Shown here piece after piece: positions 39,932-48,214 of a stretch of DNA of 64,000 nucleotides. Below the pieces are notes generated by a model that was not told where the DNA came from, ran no database searches, and saw nothing but the letters and a program-made list of their open reading frames with translations. Where the stretch lies: assembly GCA_001314865.1 (NCBI GenBank), contig LJZR01000015.1, positions 62,001 through 126,000 on the forward strand. Reading direction: 5' to 3'. The DNA comes from Phormidesmis priestleyi Ana. Its GTDB lineage: Bacteria; Cyanobacteriota; Cyanobacteriia; Phormidesmidales; Phormidesmidaceae. Within the stretch, counting starts at the first letter, position 1. The number at the start of each line of letters is the position of its first letter. The translations under genes were made by a program, and so were the position numbers.

Positions 39932-41749
39932 GTGGTTGATGCCGCTTCTGCTATTAGCGATCAAAACGCTAAAGATCAAAACGCCAACGAATTTATAGCC
40001 GAAGGCGCTGACCTGTTTCGTCAAAATCCAGATCAAGCCTTTGAGTTTGACTCAATCGAATCTGCCTTAGCAGATTTGGCGGCAGGACGTGCCATTGTCG
40101 TCGTCGATGATGAAGATCGCGAAAACGAAGGGGATGTCATCTGCGCAGCGCAGTTTGCCACCCCCGATATGATTAACTTTATGGCAGTAGAGGCCCGAGG
40201 GCTAATTTGCTTGGCGATGACAGGCGATCGCTTAGATGAATTAGACCTACCCTTAATGGTCACCAGCAGTCCCTTTGAAGATGAAAACGAGCAGACTGCC
40301 TTTACCGTCAGTATCGATGCATCAACGCAGCTAGGGGTTACGACTGGCATTTCGGCTGAGGACAGAGCCCGCACCATTCAAGTGGCGATCAACTCCGAGG
40401 CTAAACCCCAAGATCTACGCCGTCCCGGCCATATTTTTCCGCTGCGAGCAAAAGCTGGCGGCGTTCTCAAGCGCGTAGGCCATACCGAAGCAGGCGTTGA
40501 CTTAGCTCGGCTCGCAGGTCTTTACCCAGCAGCCGTCATTTGTGAAATTTCTAATCCCGATGGCTCTATGGCCCGCCGCCCCGACTTAGTTGGCTATGCC
40601 CAGCGCCATGGCCTCAAGTTTATTAGCATTGCCGATTTAATCAGCTATCGCCTCCGGCATGAACGCATCGTAAAGCGCGAAGCTGTTGCTGAAATGCCCA
40701 CCAAATTCGGTGAATTCAAGGTGTATGCCTACCGCAACGAGCTAGATGGCTCTGAGCATATTGCCTTAGTCAAGGGTGATCCTGAAACCTTTAAGAGCGA
40801 ACCTGTGATGGTGCGCATGCACTCTGAATGCCTCACGGGTGATGCCCTCGGATCTCTACGGTGTGATTGCCGAATGCAGTTGCAGGCCGCGCTCAAAATG
40901 ATCGAAAGCGCAGGCAAAGGCGTCGTCGTGTATTTACGACAAGAAGGCAGAGGAATTGGCCTAGTGAACAAGCTCAAGGCTTATTCACTGCAAGACATGG
41001 GGCTCGATACGGTAGAAGCCAATGAACGGCTAGGGCTGCCTGTAGACCAACGCAACTACGGCATGGGCGCACAAATTCTGATGGATTTGGGCGTTAGCCA
41101 GTTTCGGTTAATTACAAACAACCCCCGCAAAATTGCTGGATTAAAGGGCTATGGCTTGGAAATGGTAGACCGTCTGCCTCTACTCATTGAAGCAACCACT
41201 TATAACGCCAGCTACTTGGCAACCAAAGCTCAAAAGCTGGGTCATATGTTGCTGCAAACGTACTTAGTAACGGTGGCTATTCACTGGCGAGAAGAAATCA
41301 GTCACAGTGAAGAAGAGGCGACAACCGCTCGCTATGAAAGGCTCGAAAGGCTGCGAAATTTGGGGCAGCGGCACAACCTTATAACCCAAGAAGAAGCTCG
41401 CTCTGTCGCTGTAGCCGTATTTGGTCAAATGCCGCTGATTGCTCATCTCGGATTGGATCAAGCCAACCTTGCCGACCCTTGCTGGTATACAGATCCGGAG
41501 CATCCCTATGTACAAGCTGTGGCCTCACTGCTAGATGAGCTCATTGCTTGGAAAGATATTGATCAGCTGGAGTTTTTGATTTCAGATGGGGGCGATCCCT
41601 TCACTCAGCTAAAAGTCAAGCTAGATCAACAGAGATTTTCCTGGCCTACTGAGAATAGGCAAAGTGTGATGCCTAGTGGTGTTTGCCAAGGGCTAGAAAC
41701 ACAGCGAATCTATGTGTTTTCACAACATCAAGGCTTTTCACCACATTAA
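39932..41749 (+). CDS. ribBA: Bifunctional DHBP synthase / GTP cyclohydrolase II
   Basis: A 605-residue fusion catalysing two early riboflavin steps. Residues 40-240 form 3,4-dihydroxy-2-butanone-4-phosphate synthase (AIVVVDDEDRENEGDVICAA, SPFEDENEQTAF, RRPGHIFPLRAKAGG, HTEAGVDLARLAG). Residues 255-450 form GTP cyclohydrolase II with the zinc cysteines in SECLTGDALGSLRCDCR and VVYLRQEGRGIGLVNKLKAY. About 150 extra C-terminal residues follow, helical, and I believe typical of cyanobacterial RibBA. GTG 39932 is preceded by AAGGA at 39921-39925. The start is supported by the family sequence near residue 40. It converges on the C-terminal protease gene. Confidence 0.94.
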   Translation: MVDAASAISDQNAKDQNANEFIAEGADLFRQNPDQAFEFDSIESALADLAAGRAIVVVDDEDRENEGDVICAAQFATPDMINFMAVEARGLICLAMTGDRLDELDLPLMVTSSPFEDENEQTAFTVSIDASTQLGVTTGISAEDRARTIQVAINSEAKPQDLRRPGHIFPLRAKAGGVLKRVGHTEAGVDLARLAGLYPAAVICEISNPDGSMARRPDLVGYAQRHGLKFISIADLISYRLRHERIVKREAVAEMPTKFGEFKVYAYRNELDGSEHIALVKGDPETFKSEPVMVRMHSECLTGDALGSLRCDCRMQLQAALKMIESAGKGVVVYLRQEGRGIGLVNKLKAYSLQDMGLDTVEANERLGLPVDQRNYGMGAQILMDLGVSQFRLITNNPRKIAGLKGYGLEMVDRLPLLIEATTYNASYLATKAQKLGHMLLQTYLVTVAIHWREEISHSEEEATTARYERLERLRNLGQRHNLITQEEARSVAVAVFGQMPLIAHLGLDQANLADPCWYTDPEHPYVQAVASLLDELIAWKDIDQLEFLISDGGDPFTQLKVKLDQQRFSWPTENRQSVMPSGVCQGLETQRIYVFSQHQGFSPH

Positions 41750-41756
41750 AAGCCTT
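41730..41756 (+). terminator. Hairpin overlapping ribBA stop
   Basis: AAGGCTTTT (41730-41738) and AAAAGCCTT (41748-41756) form a perfect 9-bp stem with a 9-nt loop that contains most of the last three codons and the first base of the stop. It may be a terminator or simply the outcome of local repeat formation. Confidence 0.5.
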
Positions 41757-41865
41757 GAACCACTAAGCCTTAAGCCACTAAGCCTTGAGCCACTAAGCCT
41801 TGAACCACTAAGCCTTAAGCCACTAAGCCTTGAACCACTAAGTCTTGAGCTATTAAGCTTTGAGT
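41746..41865. repeat. 15-bp array between ribBA and protease gene
   Basis: Eight units of the CACTAAGCCTTGAAC type, at 15-bp steps from 41761 to 41851 plus a diverged first copy at 41746 that overlaps the ribBA TAA stop. Units alternate between CTTAAGC, CTTGAGC and CTTGAAC endings. Confidence 0.95.
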
Positions 41866-41874
41866 CTTAGTGCG

Positions 41875-43293
41875 CTACGGCTCTATTCGTCCAAGCTGTC
41901 TGGGGCTTTGCGGTAAGCGACCACTGTTAGTGACTACGGGCGTTGTGCTTTGACGGCGCGCCACTACAGCCGGTTCAATCGCGGCGACAGCTTCGACAAA
42001 TTGTAAATCAGCGCTGGTGCCGCGTACCGCAGGGTTGGTTTCTAGCTCTCGCTGCTGCTGTTGAGTGAGCGTCACATTAATATCTGGTGTAATGCCTCGG
42101 CTGCTGATGTCGGTGCCATCAGGCGTATAGTAATGAGCGACCGTAACGGCTAGTCCTGAGCCATCAGATAGGCCATGGAGGCTTTGTACCAGCGCTTTGC
42201 CAAAGGTCGGGTTGCCGACGACAATGGCTCGGTCATTGTCACCGAGGGCGCCCGTTACAATTTCACTAGAGCTTGCCGACTGACCATTCACCAAAACGGC
42301 CAAAGGCAAATCGGTTAAAGCAGTGCGGTTAGCAGTAATTTCGTCGCTGTGGCCATCTCGATCAACAGTGCGGACGATGCTGCCTCTCGGTAGCCACATG
42401 CGACTAATGTCAATGCTGGCCTGCAATAGGCCACCTGGGTTGCCGCGCAAGTCTAAAACGAAGGCTTCTGCGCCTTGATCGGTCAGCGTTGCGATCGCCT
42501 CGCTCATTTGCTCAGCCGCATGAGCCCCAAATTCGTCTAAGTGAATGTAACCCACGCGGACAGAACCCTGTTGCTGTAGGTTAAATCTAACAGTCGGTAG
42601 CGAAACCACTTCCCGAGTGAGCACCAGCGTTTCTTCCGTGCCATTTCTTCGCCGAACGGTCATCGTGAGTTGGCTACCGCTTTCGCCGCGAATGAGCTCG
42701 GCTGCGTTGTCTATGCTCAAGTTCCTGCCAGATCGCCCATCGATCATGAGGATAATATCGCCTGGAAGCAATCCTGCCTGCTTAGCTGGAGAATTTTCTA
42801 AAATGCTGGAGACCACTAGATCTTGATCATTTTTTTGGAGGACGATACCGACTCCAGTGACCTCTCCAGAAGTTTGCTCAGTGAGCGCTGCATACTGAGC
42901 TGGGTTCAAAAAGCGAGTGTAGGGGTCTTCTAAGCGCTGCAAAACTCGGCGGAGTTCAGTGTAGGCTGCATCTCTAGAAGTATATTCGCCGCTGAGCAGC
43001 GTCTGCCTGACGCCTAACCAATCTACTCGATTAAAGTCAGCATCTACATATTCTTGATAAACCAGCTGCCAAGCCTCATCTAAGATGACTTTTGGGCTGT
43101 CTTGAAAAACGCTTTGAAGTTCTGAAGCAACGGCAGAGTCGGCTAAAAAGGCAATGGTTGAACCCGTCACAGCAACAGGGAGTAGCAGGCTGATAGCTCC
43201 CCCGATGCAGTATTTAGAACCTTGCTCAAGCAGGGCTAGTTTTTTTAGAAAGTCTAGTTTTCGAGAGCCTATTGCACAGGCAGTGTTTTTCAT
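41875..43293 (-). CDS. Carboxyl-terminal processing protease (S41 family)
   Basis: A 472-residue exported serine protease of the CtpA/CtpB/CtpC group. After a basic start and hydrophobic segment (YCIGGAISLLLPVAVTGSTIA) comes a PDZ domain (TGVGIVLQKNDQDLVVSSIL, NSPAKQAGLLPGDIILMIDG) and the S41 catalytic core. Catalytic Ser341 lies in NGQSASSSE and Lys366 in TFGKALVQS; the 25-residue spacing matches the D1-processing peptidase. In cyanobacteria CtpA matures the photosystem II D1 protein; this could be CtpA or a paralogue, so no letter is assigned. The C-terminus after residue 420 is a Ser/Pro tail. Confidence 0.9.
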   Translation of the reverse strand: MKNTACAIGSRKLDFLKKLALLEQGSKYCIGGAISLLLPVAVTGSTIAFLADSAVASELQSVFQDSPKVILDEAWQLVYQEYVDADFNRVDWLGVRQTLLSGEYTSRDAAYTELRRVLQRLEDPYTRFLNPAQYAALTEQTSGEVTGVGIVLQKNDQDLVVSSILENSPAKQAGLLPGDIILMIDGRSGRNLSIDNAAELIRGESGSQLTMTVRRRNGTEETLVLTREVVSLPTVRFNLQQQGSVRVGYIHLDEFGAHAAEQMSEAIATLTDQGAEAFVLDLRGNPGGLLQASIDISRMWLPRGSIVRTVDRDGHSDEITANRTALTDLPLAVLVNGQSASSSEIVTGALGDNDRAIVVGNPTFGKALVQSLHGLSDGSGLAVTVAHYYTPDGTDISSRGITPDINVTLTQQQQRELETNPAVRGTSADLQFVEAVAAIEPAVVARRQSTTPVVTNSGRLPQSPRQLGRIEP

Positions 43294-43816
43294 TTAAGAC
43301 AGGGAGACTGCAAAGAATAGTAGAAGAAAGTGCTGACGTTATAGGCTGAGTTATCTCAGATGTATACCAGACGAACAGCTATAGGCTATCAATATGGCTA
43401 TTAATATAAGGAGTCAGCCATTACAGACGATATCAGAGTTTATAAAAGGAGGGGCAATAATATCGGTAGCTTTATCATTAATCATTAGGCTGACGTACCC
43501 TTTATTAAGGGTAATCAATAAATTTATGCTCGTAAATAGGTAATTGTGACGGGGCAGATCCGCTACGAGTGCTTTATGCCATAGAAGCTTCAACTGAGCA
43601 TCGCTCGCCTATCCCGACATTTTTTATATCTTTTCTCCTTATTTCTGAACCACAGCGCCTTGCTCAGGAATTTAATTGGGTTAACCGTAAAATCGCTGAA
43701 CGTTAGAGTGTTTGTTTAGTATCCGTTATTAATAGCGCGCACTTTATTCTATTTTCACATATCTAATATTTGCGCTTAGTTGCTCAAGATTGGTTTAGTT
43801 CGGGTCATTCTACTCT
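43294..43816. other. Divergent region between protease and creatininase-like gene
   Basis: A 523-base AT-rich gap. It contains an inverted repeat TACCCTT-TATT-AAGGGTA (43496-43513) that could be an operator. I see no gene, array or terminator. Confidence 0.6.
43496..43513. promoter_or_regulatory. Inverted repeat between divergent genes
   Basis: TACCCTT-TATT-AAGGGTA is an exact 7-bp-arm palindrome located 203 bp upstream of the protease start and 304 bp upstream of the creatininase-like gene. Confidence 0.35.
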
Positions 43817-44629
43817 ATGCATAGCTATATTCCGCCAGCACGATTTTTTGCTTACCTCACTTGGGCCGAAATTTCGGCGATACCCGATAAGGCAAATACG
43901 CTCATTATTCAGCCAATAGGAGCGGTAGAGCAGCACGGCCCACACCTACCTTTGATTGTCGATAGCGTAATTGCAACTGCGGTGGTGGGTAAGGCTTTGA
44001 GCGAGCTAGCCCATACAGTACCGGCCTATGCCTTACCCACCCTTTGCTATGGTAAGTCTAATGAACACAAATCCTTTCCGGGTACTGTGACGCTCTCAGC
44101 CCAAACGCTAATGTCTGTGCTAACCGAAATGGCTGAGGGGATCTATCAAGCGGGCTTTAGAAAGCTGGTATTTGTGAATGCTCATGGGGGGCAACCGCAG
44201 GTGTTGGAAATTGTGGCGCGCGATTTGCGGGAACGATTTAGCGATCTGGCTGTATTTCCGCTGTCTGTGTGGGGGGCTCCTCACTGCGCTGCTGAGGTTG
44301 TGGGTGCTCAGGAGTACTTGCAGGGCATTCATGCTGGTGATGTTGAGACGAGTGTGTTGCTCTCATTACTGCCTGATCAAGTCAAGATGAGTAAAGCGCT
44401 ACGAGAATTTCCGCCGTCGTTTGCAGCGGGCAGCTTGTTGAGTTTGGAGGGGCAGCTGCCGACTGCTTGGACGATGAATGATTTGAGCCAAAGCGGGGTG
44501 GTAGGGGATGCCACTGTAGCGACTGCTGAAAAAGGTGAGAGAATTTTAGCCTCACTGACCGCTGGATGGGTAAGGATATTTGAAGAAATCTATCTTTTTA
44601 GGGGTCTAAACCCTGTCGCAGAGCATTAA
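43817..44629 (+). CDS. Creatininase family protein (metal-dependent amidohydrolase)
   Basis: A 270-residue homologue of the creatininase/FAPy deformylase family. Metal ligands are visible in PIGAVEQHGPHLPLIVDS (Glu, His and Asp) and in FVNAHGGQPQVLEIV; GIHAGDVETSVLLSLLPD contains further ligands (His, Glu). Members include creatinine amidohydrolase, ArfB in riboflavin/F420 synthesis and mycofactocin-linked enzymes. Substrate cannot be fixed by sequence here. It is followed 56 bp later by a ROK glucokinase on the same strand. Confidence 0.85.
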   Translation: MHSYIPPARFFAYLTWAEISAIPDKANTLIIQPIGAVEQHGPHLPLIVDSVIATAVVGKALSELAHTVPAYALPTLCYGKSNEHKSFPGTVTLSAQTLMSVLTEMAEGIYQAGFRKLVFVNAHGGQPQVLEIVARDLRERFSDLAVFPLSVWGAPHCAAEVVGAQEYLQGIHAGDVETSVLLSLLPDQVKMSKALREFPPSFAAGSLLSLEGQLPTAWTMNDLSQSGVVGDATVATAEKGERILASLTAGWVRIFEEIYLFRGLNPVAEH

Positions 44630-44685
44630 GACTCTTAATAGGAGCTATAGATATCTCTATAACGCTAACTTAGGTCCCTCATTTG

Positions 44686-45501
44686 ATGGGGCTAGAGTCT
44701 TTGATGACAGCAAATATGACAGCAAATATGGCAGCAGATATATATAGATATCAGAATATTGAAAGTATGCAACAGCCTAGTGATTCTCAATCTGAGAAAG
44801 CTTCTTTTGAAGCGATCACAACGCTCTCTGTAGATGTGGGGGGTAGCGGGATAAAGGTAATGCGGATTGACAATGATGGTCAGCCGTTGGGCGATCGCGA
44901 GCGGATTAAAACGCCCATTCCAGCAACGCCTAACGCAGTGGTTGCTGTCATTGAGAAATTGGCTGGCGCTCAAAAGCAGTTTGATCGGGTTTCGGTGGGC
45001 TTTCCAGGGGTTGTTCGCAATGGTGTGGTTTACACCGCTGTAAACCTGCACGATACCTGGCGTGGCTATGATTTGGTACAGCAGCTGACGACGCGATTGG
45101 GTAAGCCAGTGCGCGCTGCTAACGATGCGGATATGCAGGGGATGGGGGCGATTTCGGGCCAGGGGGTAGAAATGGTCATTACGCTGGGCACTGGGTTTGG
45201 CACGGCGCTGTTTGTAAACGGCCAGTTGGTGCCCAATTTAGAGTTTGGTCATCAGCGATTTCGGAAAGGGGAAACTTACGAAGAGCAATTGGGCCGTGCG
45301 GCACTCAAAAAAATTGGTCCAGCGGTTTGGAATAACCGGCTCGCAAAGGCGATCGCAGCCCTCTCTCATGGGTTTAACTATGACCGCTTATTTCTAGGCG
45401 GTGGCGAGGTCAAACATATTGTGATAGACCTGCCTGAGAACGTAACGGTTGTCTCAAATGTGCTGGGTTTAATGGGTGGCGTTAGGCTGTGGGATCAGTA
45501 G
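44686..45501 (+). CDS. ROK-family (polyphosphate-like) glucokinase
   Basis: A 271-residue sugar kinase. The phosphate loop TTLSVDVGGSGIKVMRIDND begins near residue 48, followed by RVSVGFPGVVRNGVVYTAVN, RAANDADMQGMGA and EMVITLGTGFGTALF, which match the polyphosphate/ATP glucokinase (PPGK) branch. The ROK zinc-binding cysteine motif is absent, as in that branch. The N-terminal 45 residues are weakly supported: the frame has ATG at 44686 and a 12-bp array encoding repeated MTAN; a later start at 44767 is possible. The final codons and stop lie in a 15-bp array. Confidence 0.82.
   Translation: MGLESLMTANMTANMAADIYRYQNIESMQQPSDSQSEKASFEAITTLSVDVGGSGIKVMRIDNDGQPLGDRERIKTPIPATPNAVVAVIEKLAGAQKQFDRVSVGFPGVVRNGVVYTAVNLHDTWRGYDLVQQLTTRLGKPVRAANDADMQGMGAISGQGVEMVITLGTGFGTALFVNGQLVPNLEFGHQRFRKGETYEEQLGRAALKKIGPAVWNNRLAKAIAALSHGFNYDRLFLGGGEVKHIVIDLPENVTVVSNVLGLMGGVRLWDQ
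44704..44739 (+). repeat. 12-bp array at N-terminus of glucokinase gene
   Basis: ATGACAGCAAAT at 44704 and 44716, then ATGGCAGCAGAT at 44728. Each unit starts with an in-frame ATG, so three alternative start codons are created 12 bp apart. Confidence 0.9.
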
Positions 45502-45530
45502 CTGTGGGATCAGTAGCTGTGGGATCAGTA
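45486..45530. repeat. 15-bp array shared by two convergent gene ends
   Basis: GCTGTGGGATCAGTA three times, exact (45486, 45501, 45516). The first copy holds the glucokinase end (Leu-Trp-Asp-Gln and most of the TAG stop); the third contains the TGA stop (plus-strand TCA, 45525-45527) of the opposite-strand formyl-THF ligase gene. Confidence 0.97.
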
Positions 45531-46169
45531 GTTGTTTAAAAATAGACCGCTTTCGGTACAGATCCCGTCGAGGGGGACATCCCAGCTTTCACGCGGAATC
45601 TGAGGCAGTCGGGCATATTCAAACACAATGCCAATCGTGGTTTTGTTGGCCCAGCGATCGCTCCCCAACATGCGATCATAAAATCCGCCGCCGTAGCCCA
45701 AGCGATAGCCATTAACATCACAGGCAACGCAGGGCACCAGAATAAGTGAAACCTTCTCGGGATCAACTAAAGGCGATCGCGCATCGGGCTCCATAATGCC
45801 GTAAGTTCCTGGGCTCAGCTGCCAAGAACCCGTCGAAAACCAACGGTGCCATTGCAGCTGGTCACCTTCACAGCGGGGTAAGCCCCACACCTTTTGCTGA
45901 GGATTGAGCTGATACAGTAAGGGCGCCAAATCAGGCTCGTTTCTAAAACTGCAATAGGCAAGGGTGAGGGGTGATTGCACAAAAACCGGCCAGTTTTGCA
46001 AATGTTGACAAATGCTGGCTGATTTTTCCTGCAAAATGCGCGCAGGCATCTTTTGTCGGGCTTTGAGCAAGGCGCGCCTTTGAGCTTCCTTTTCATCCTT
46101 GAGTGAGCTAGGGCGGCGTGAAGGGGGCGGAAGTGATTGAGACGAGGAGAAGGGGGTGTTGGGGGCCAT
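45525..46169 (-). CDS. 5-formyltetrahydrofolate cyclo-ligase
   Basis: A 214-residue enzyme that makes 5,10-methenyltetrahydrofolate from 5-formyl-THF with ATP. Motifs: KEAQRRALLKARQKMPARIL at the start of the fold, FRNEPDLAPLLYQL, and the glycine-rich RLGYGGGFYDRMLGSDRW loop. The N-terminal 20 residues are low-complexity. Length is normal. It lies 15 bp downstream of panC-cmk on the same strand and probably shares its transcript. Its stop is inside the 15-bp array shared with the glucokinase gene. Confidence 0.9.
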   Translation of the reverse strand: MAPNTPFSSSQSLPPPSRRPSSLKDEKEAQRRALLKARQKMPARILQEKSASICQHLQNWPVFVQSPLTLAYCSFRNEPDLAPLLYQLNPQQKVWGLPRCEGDQLQWHRWFSTGSWQLSPGTYGIMEPDARSPLVDPEKVSLILVPCVACDVNGYRLGYGGGFYDRMLGSDRWANKTTIGIVFEYARLPQIPRESWDVPLDGICTESGLFLNNY

Positions 46170-46184
46170 TGAGACTTTTGACCG

Positions 46185-47921
46185 CTATTTGGTAATAGCT
46201 ATTTGGTGATCTATTTTGTGATACAGATCGGTGATTTGCTCGATCACCTGCTCAGCGGTTAGGTGGTCAGTCACAATTTCAATGGCGTCGTCTGCTTTGC
46301 ATAAGGGTGAGACCGCACGGGTACTGTCTTTATGATCTCGCTCTGCAATGGCTTGGACTAGCTCGCTCATGGCTGGTAAGTCCTGATGATTCTGTGTATG
46401 ACTCTGTGCATGACTCTGTGCATGACCCTGTGCATGACTCTGTTCATGACTCTGTACGAGGTCACGATAGCGGCGCTGAGCCCGTTCCTGCACCGAAGCG
46501 GTGAGGTAAATTTTGAGTTCAGCATTGGGGAATACCTGCGTGCCAATGTCACGACCGTCGGCCACAATGCCGCCGAGTTGGCCATACTCCTGCTGTTGCT
46601 CTACCAGTTTGGTTCGAACCGCAGGCTGAGCGGCAATGGTAGAGACCTGGCTAGTAACATCGCTGGTGCGAATTGCCTGGGTGATATCTTGACCGTTAAC
46701 GCTGACGTTAGGTGGTTGTGGCTGATTGTTTTCTATGCTAGCAGTCAGCCTAATTTGACAGCTGGGCAAGAGCTGGGCCACGCTGTCTGCATCGGTAGGA
46801 TGAATGCCTTGCTGAAGGACAAACCAAGTAAGGGCGCGATACATGGCACCGGTATCAAGGTACAGCAGCCCTAGGTTGTGGGCAACTTGGCGGGCAACGG
46901 TGGACTTACCGGCTCCTGCGGGGCCATCGATCGCGATAATAGGAGTTCGCTGAGGCTGTTCGGTTTTTTTAAGTTCAGTCTTGTCGAGATTAGAGGTTTT
47001 AAGGTGGGGACTCTCAAGGACGACATTGTCGAGTAGTCGGGCCTTACCTACATATGCTGCGATCGTCATCATTCCTACGGTATTGACTACTTGCAAAGTC
47101 TCTAGTGTATCAGGATGAACCAGCTCCAGATAGTCTAGCTTGATGGTCGGTTCGCTGGCTAAAACCGCTTTGGCAACTTGTAGTAGGCGATCGCGCCCTC
47201 GTTCCCCTTGCTCAAAGGTTTTCTGAACTGCGCTCAAGCTTTTGTACAGGACGGTCGCCTGCTGCCGCTCTGAGCCACTTAAGTATTGATTGCGTGAGCT
47301 GAGCGCTAACCCATCGGCTGCTCGCACAATCGGACAAACAATCATTTCACCCGGCAGGTTCAAGTCTTGCACCAGCCGTTTGAGAATGGCAACCTGCTGA
47401 GCGTCTTTTTGACCGAAGTAGGCGCGAGTTGGGCGGACAATATTTAGTAGCTTAGTCACGACCGTCGCAACCCCTTGAAAATGGGTTGGGCGAGTACGAC
47501 CACAGAGGCGGTTGGTCATACTGGCTGGCGGAATGACCTGAGTGACAGTTGAAAGATTGGGATAAGGAGTGCCATATAGGATCTGCGATGATGGCATAAA
47601 GAGGACATCTACATTGGCAGCCTCGCAAAGGGCGGTATCTTCGGCGGTAGGTCTAGGATACTGGTCGAGATCTTCGGTGGGGCCAAACTGAAGCGGATTG
47701 ACAAAGATGCTAACAATTACCACATCGCACTCTTGGCGCGATCGCTCAATCAAACTCAGATGCCCTGCATGGAGCGCACCCATCGTCGGCACTAGGCCAA
47801 TGCTAGGGGCGATCGCAGGTTCACTAACCCCATGGGAAAAACTATCCTCAGATAAATTCTCCCGTTTTTCCAATTGTTTTAAATAGTGACGCAGTTCAGC
47901 CGTGATATGAAATAGCCTCAC
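46185..47921 (-). CDS. panC/cmk: Bifunctional pantothenate synthetase / cytidylate kinase
   Basis: A 578-residue fusion from GTG 47921 (VRLFHITAELRHYLKQLEKR); the longer frame adds 16 unlikely residues. The N-terminal half is PanC (GLVPTMGALHAGHLSLIERS, VVIVSIFVNPLQFGPTEDLD, YFGQKDAQQVAILKRLV), joining pantoate and beta-alanine. The C-terminal half is CMP kinase (IAIDGPAGAGKSTVARQVAH, LDTGAMYRALTWFV, VADGRDIGTQVFPNAELKIY, ERDHKDSTRAVSPL). Such a PanC-Cmk fusion is a known cyanobacterial arrangement. Between RYRDL and ERDHKDS, a 12-bp array adds about 22 His/Gln/Ser residues in the kinase lid region. Confidence 0.94.
   Translation of the reverse strand: MRLFHITAELRHYLKQLEKRENLSEDSFSHGVSEPAIAPSIGLVPTMGALHAGHLSLIERSRQECDVVIVSIFVNPLQFGPTEDLDQYPRPTAEDTALCEAANVDVLFMPSSQILYGTPYPNLSTVTQVIPPASMTNRLCGRTRPTHFQGVATVVTKLLNIVRPTRAYFGQKDAQQVAILKRLVQDLNLPGEMIVCPIVRAADGLALSSRNQYLSGSERQQATVLYKSLSAVQKTFEQGERGRDRLLQVAKAVLASEPTIKLDYLELVHPDTLETLQVVNTVGMMTIAAYVGKARLLDNVVLESPHLKTSNLDKTELKKTEQPQRTPIIAIDGPAGAGKSTVARQVAHNLGLLYLDTGAMYRALTWFVLQQGIHPTDADSVAQLLPSCQIRLTASIENNQPQPPNVSVNGQDITQAIRTSDVTSQVSTIAAQPAVRTKLVEQQQEYGQLGGIVADGRDIGTQVFPNAELKIYLTASVQERAQRRYRDLVQSHEQSHAQGHAQSHAQSHTQNHQDLPAMSELVQAIAERDHKDSTRAVSPLCKADDAIEIVTDHLTAEQVIEQITDLYHKIDHQIAITK
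46391..46450 (-). repeat. 12-bp in-frame array in cytidylate kinase part
   Basis: Five units of TCTGTGCATGAC (46391, 46403, 46415, 46427, 46439), with single-base differences, encode HAQS/HTQN/HEQS-type repeats in the lid region. Confidence 0.95.
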
Positions 47922-48157
47922 GATATGTTTTCTACCATCTTGTATGCAAACTAATATGCAAAACCACACTCATTTAGTGGGTTCATTCAGCGGACTCATT
48001 CAGCGCAGTCCTTTTTCAAAGTGCTGATTTGAGGATAGCAGCCATGAGGGGCGGCTATCCTATCCCTGGTGATTGAAAGTTGGTTTATAACCTATACGTA
48101 CACATCCATTACATCTATTCAGATGAAGAAGAACCCAGCGTAGACGCACTCACACCA

Positions 48158-48190
48158 AAAAGGCCCTCCCGATTTTCGGGAAAGCCTTTT
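48158..48190 (-). terminator. Rho-independent terminator of rlpA
   Basis: AAAAGGC (48158-48164) pairs with GCCTTTT (48184-48190) and TCCCG with CGGGA inside, with a mismatch pair between them and a short loop. On the minus strand, a T5 run follows. It sits 25 bp after the rlpA stop. Confidence 0.85.
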
Positions 48191-48214
48191 AAGAGGGAGG
48201 GTTGTCGCTAAGAC

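Noticed and set aside
41730-41756. Assigning the ribBA hairpin as a confident terminator
   Set aside because: The stem overlaps the coding end and has no T-run beyond it; it was kept only as a low-confidence call.
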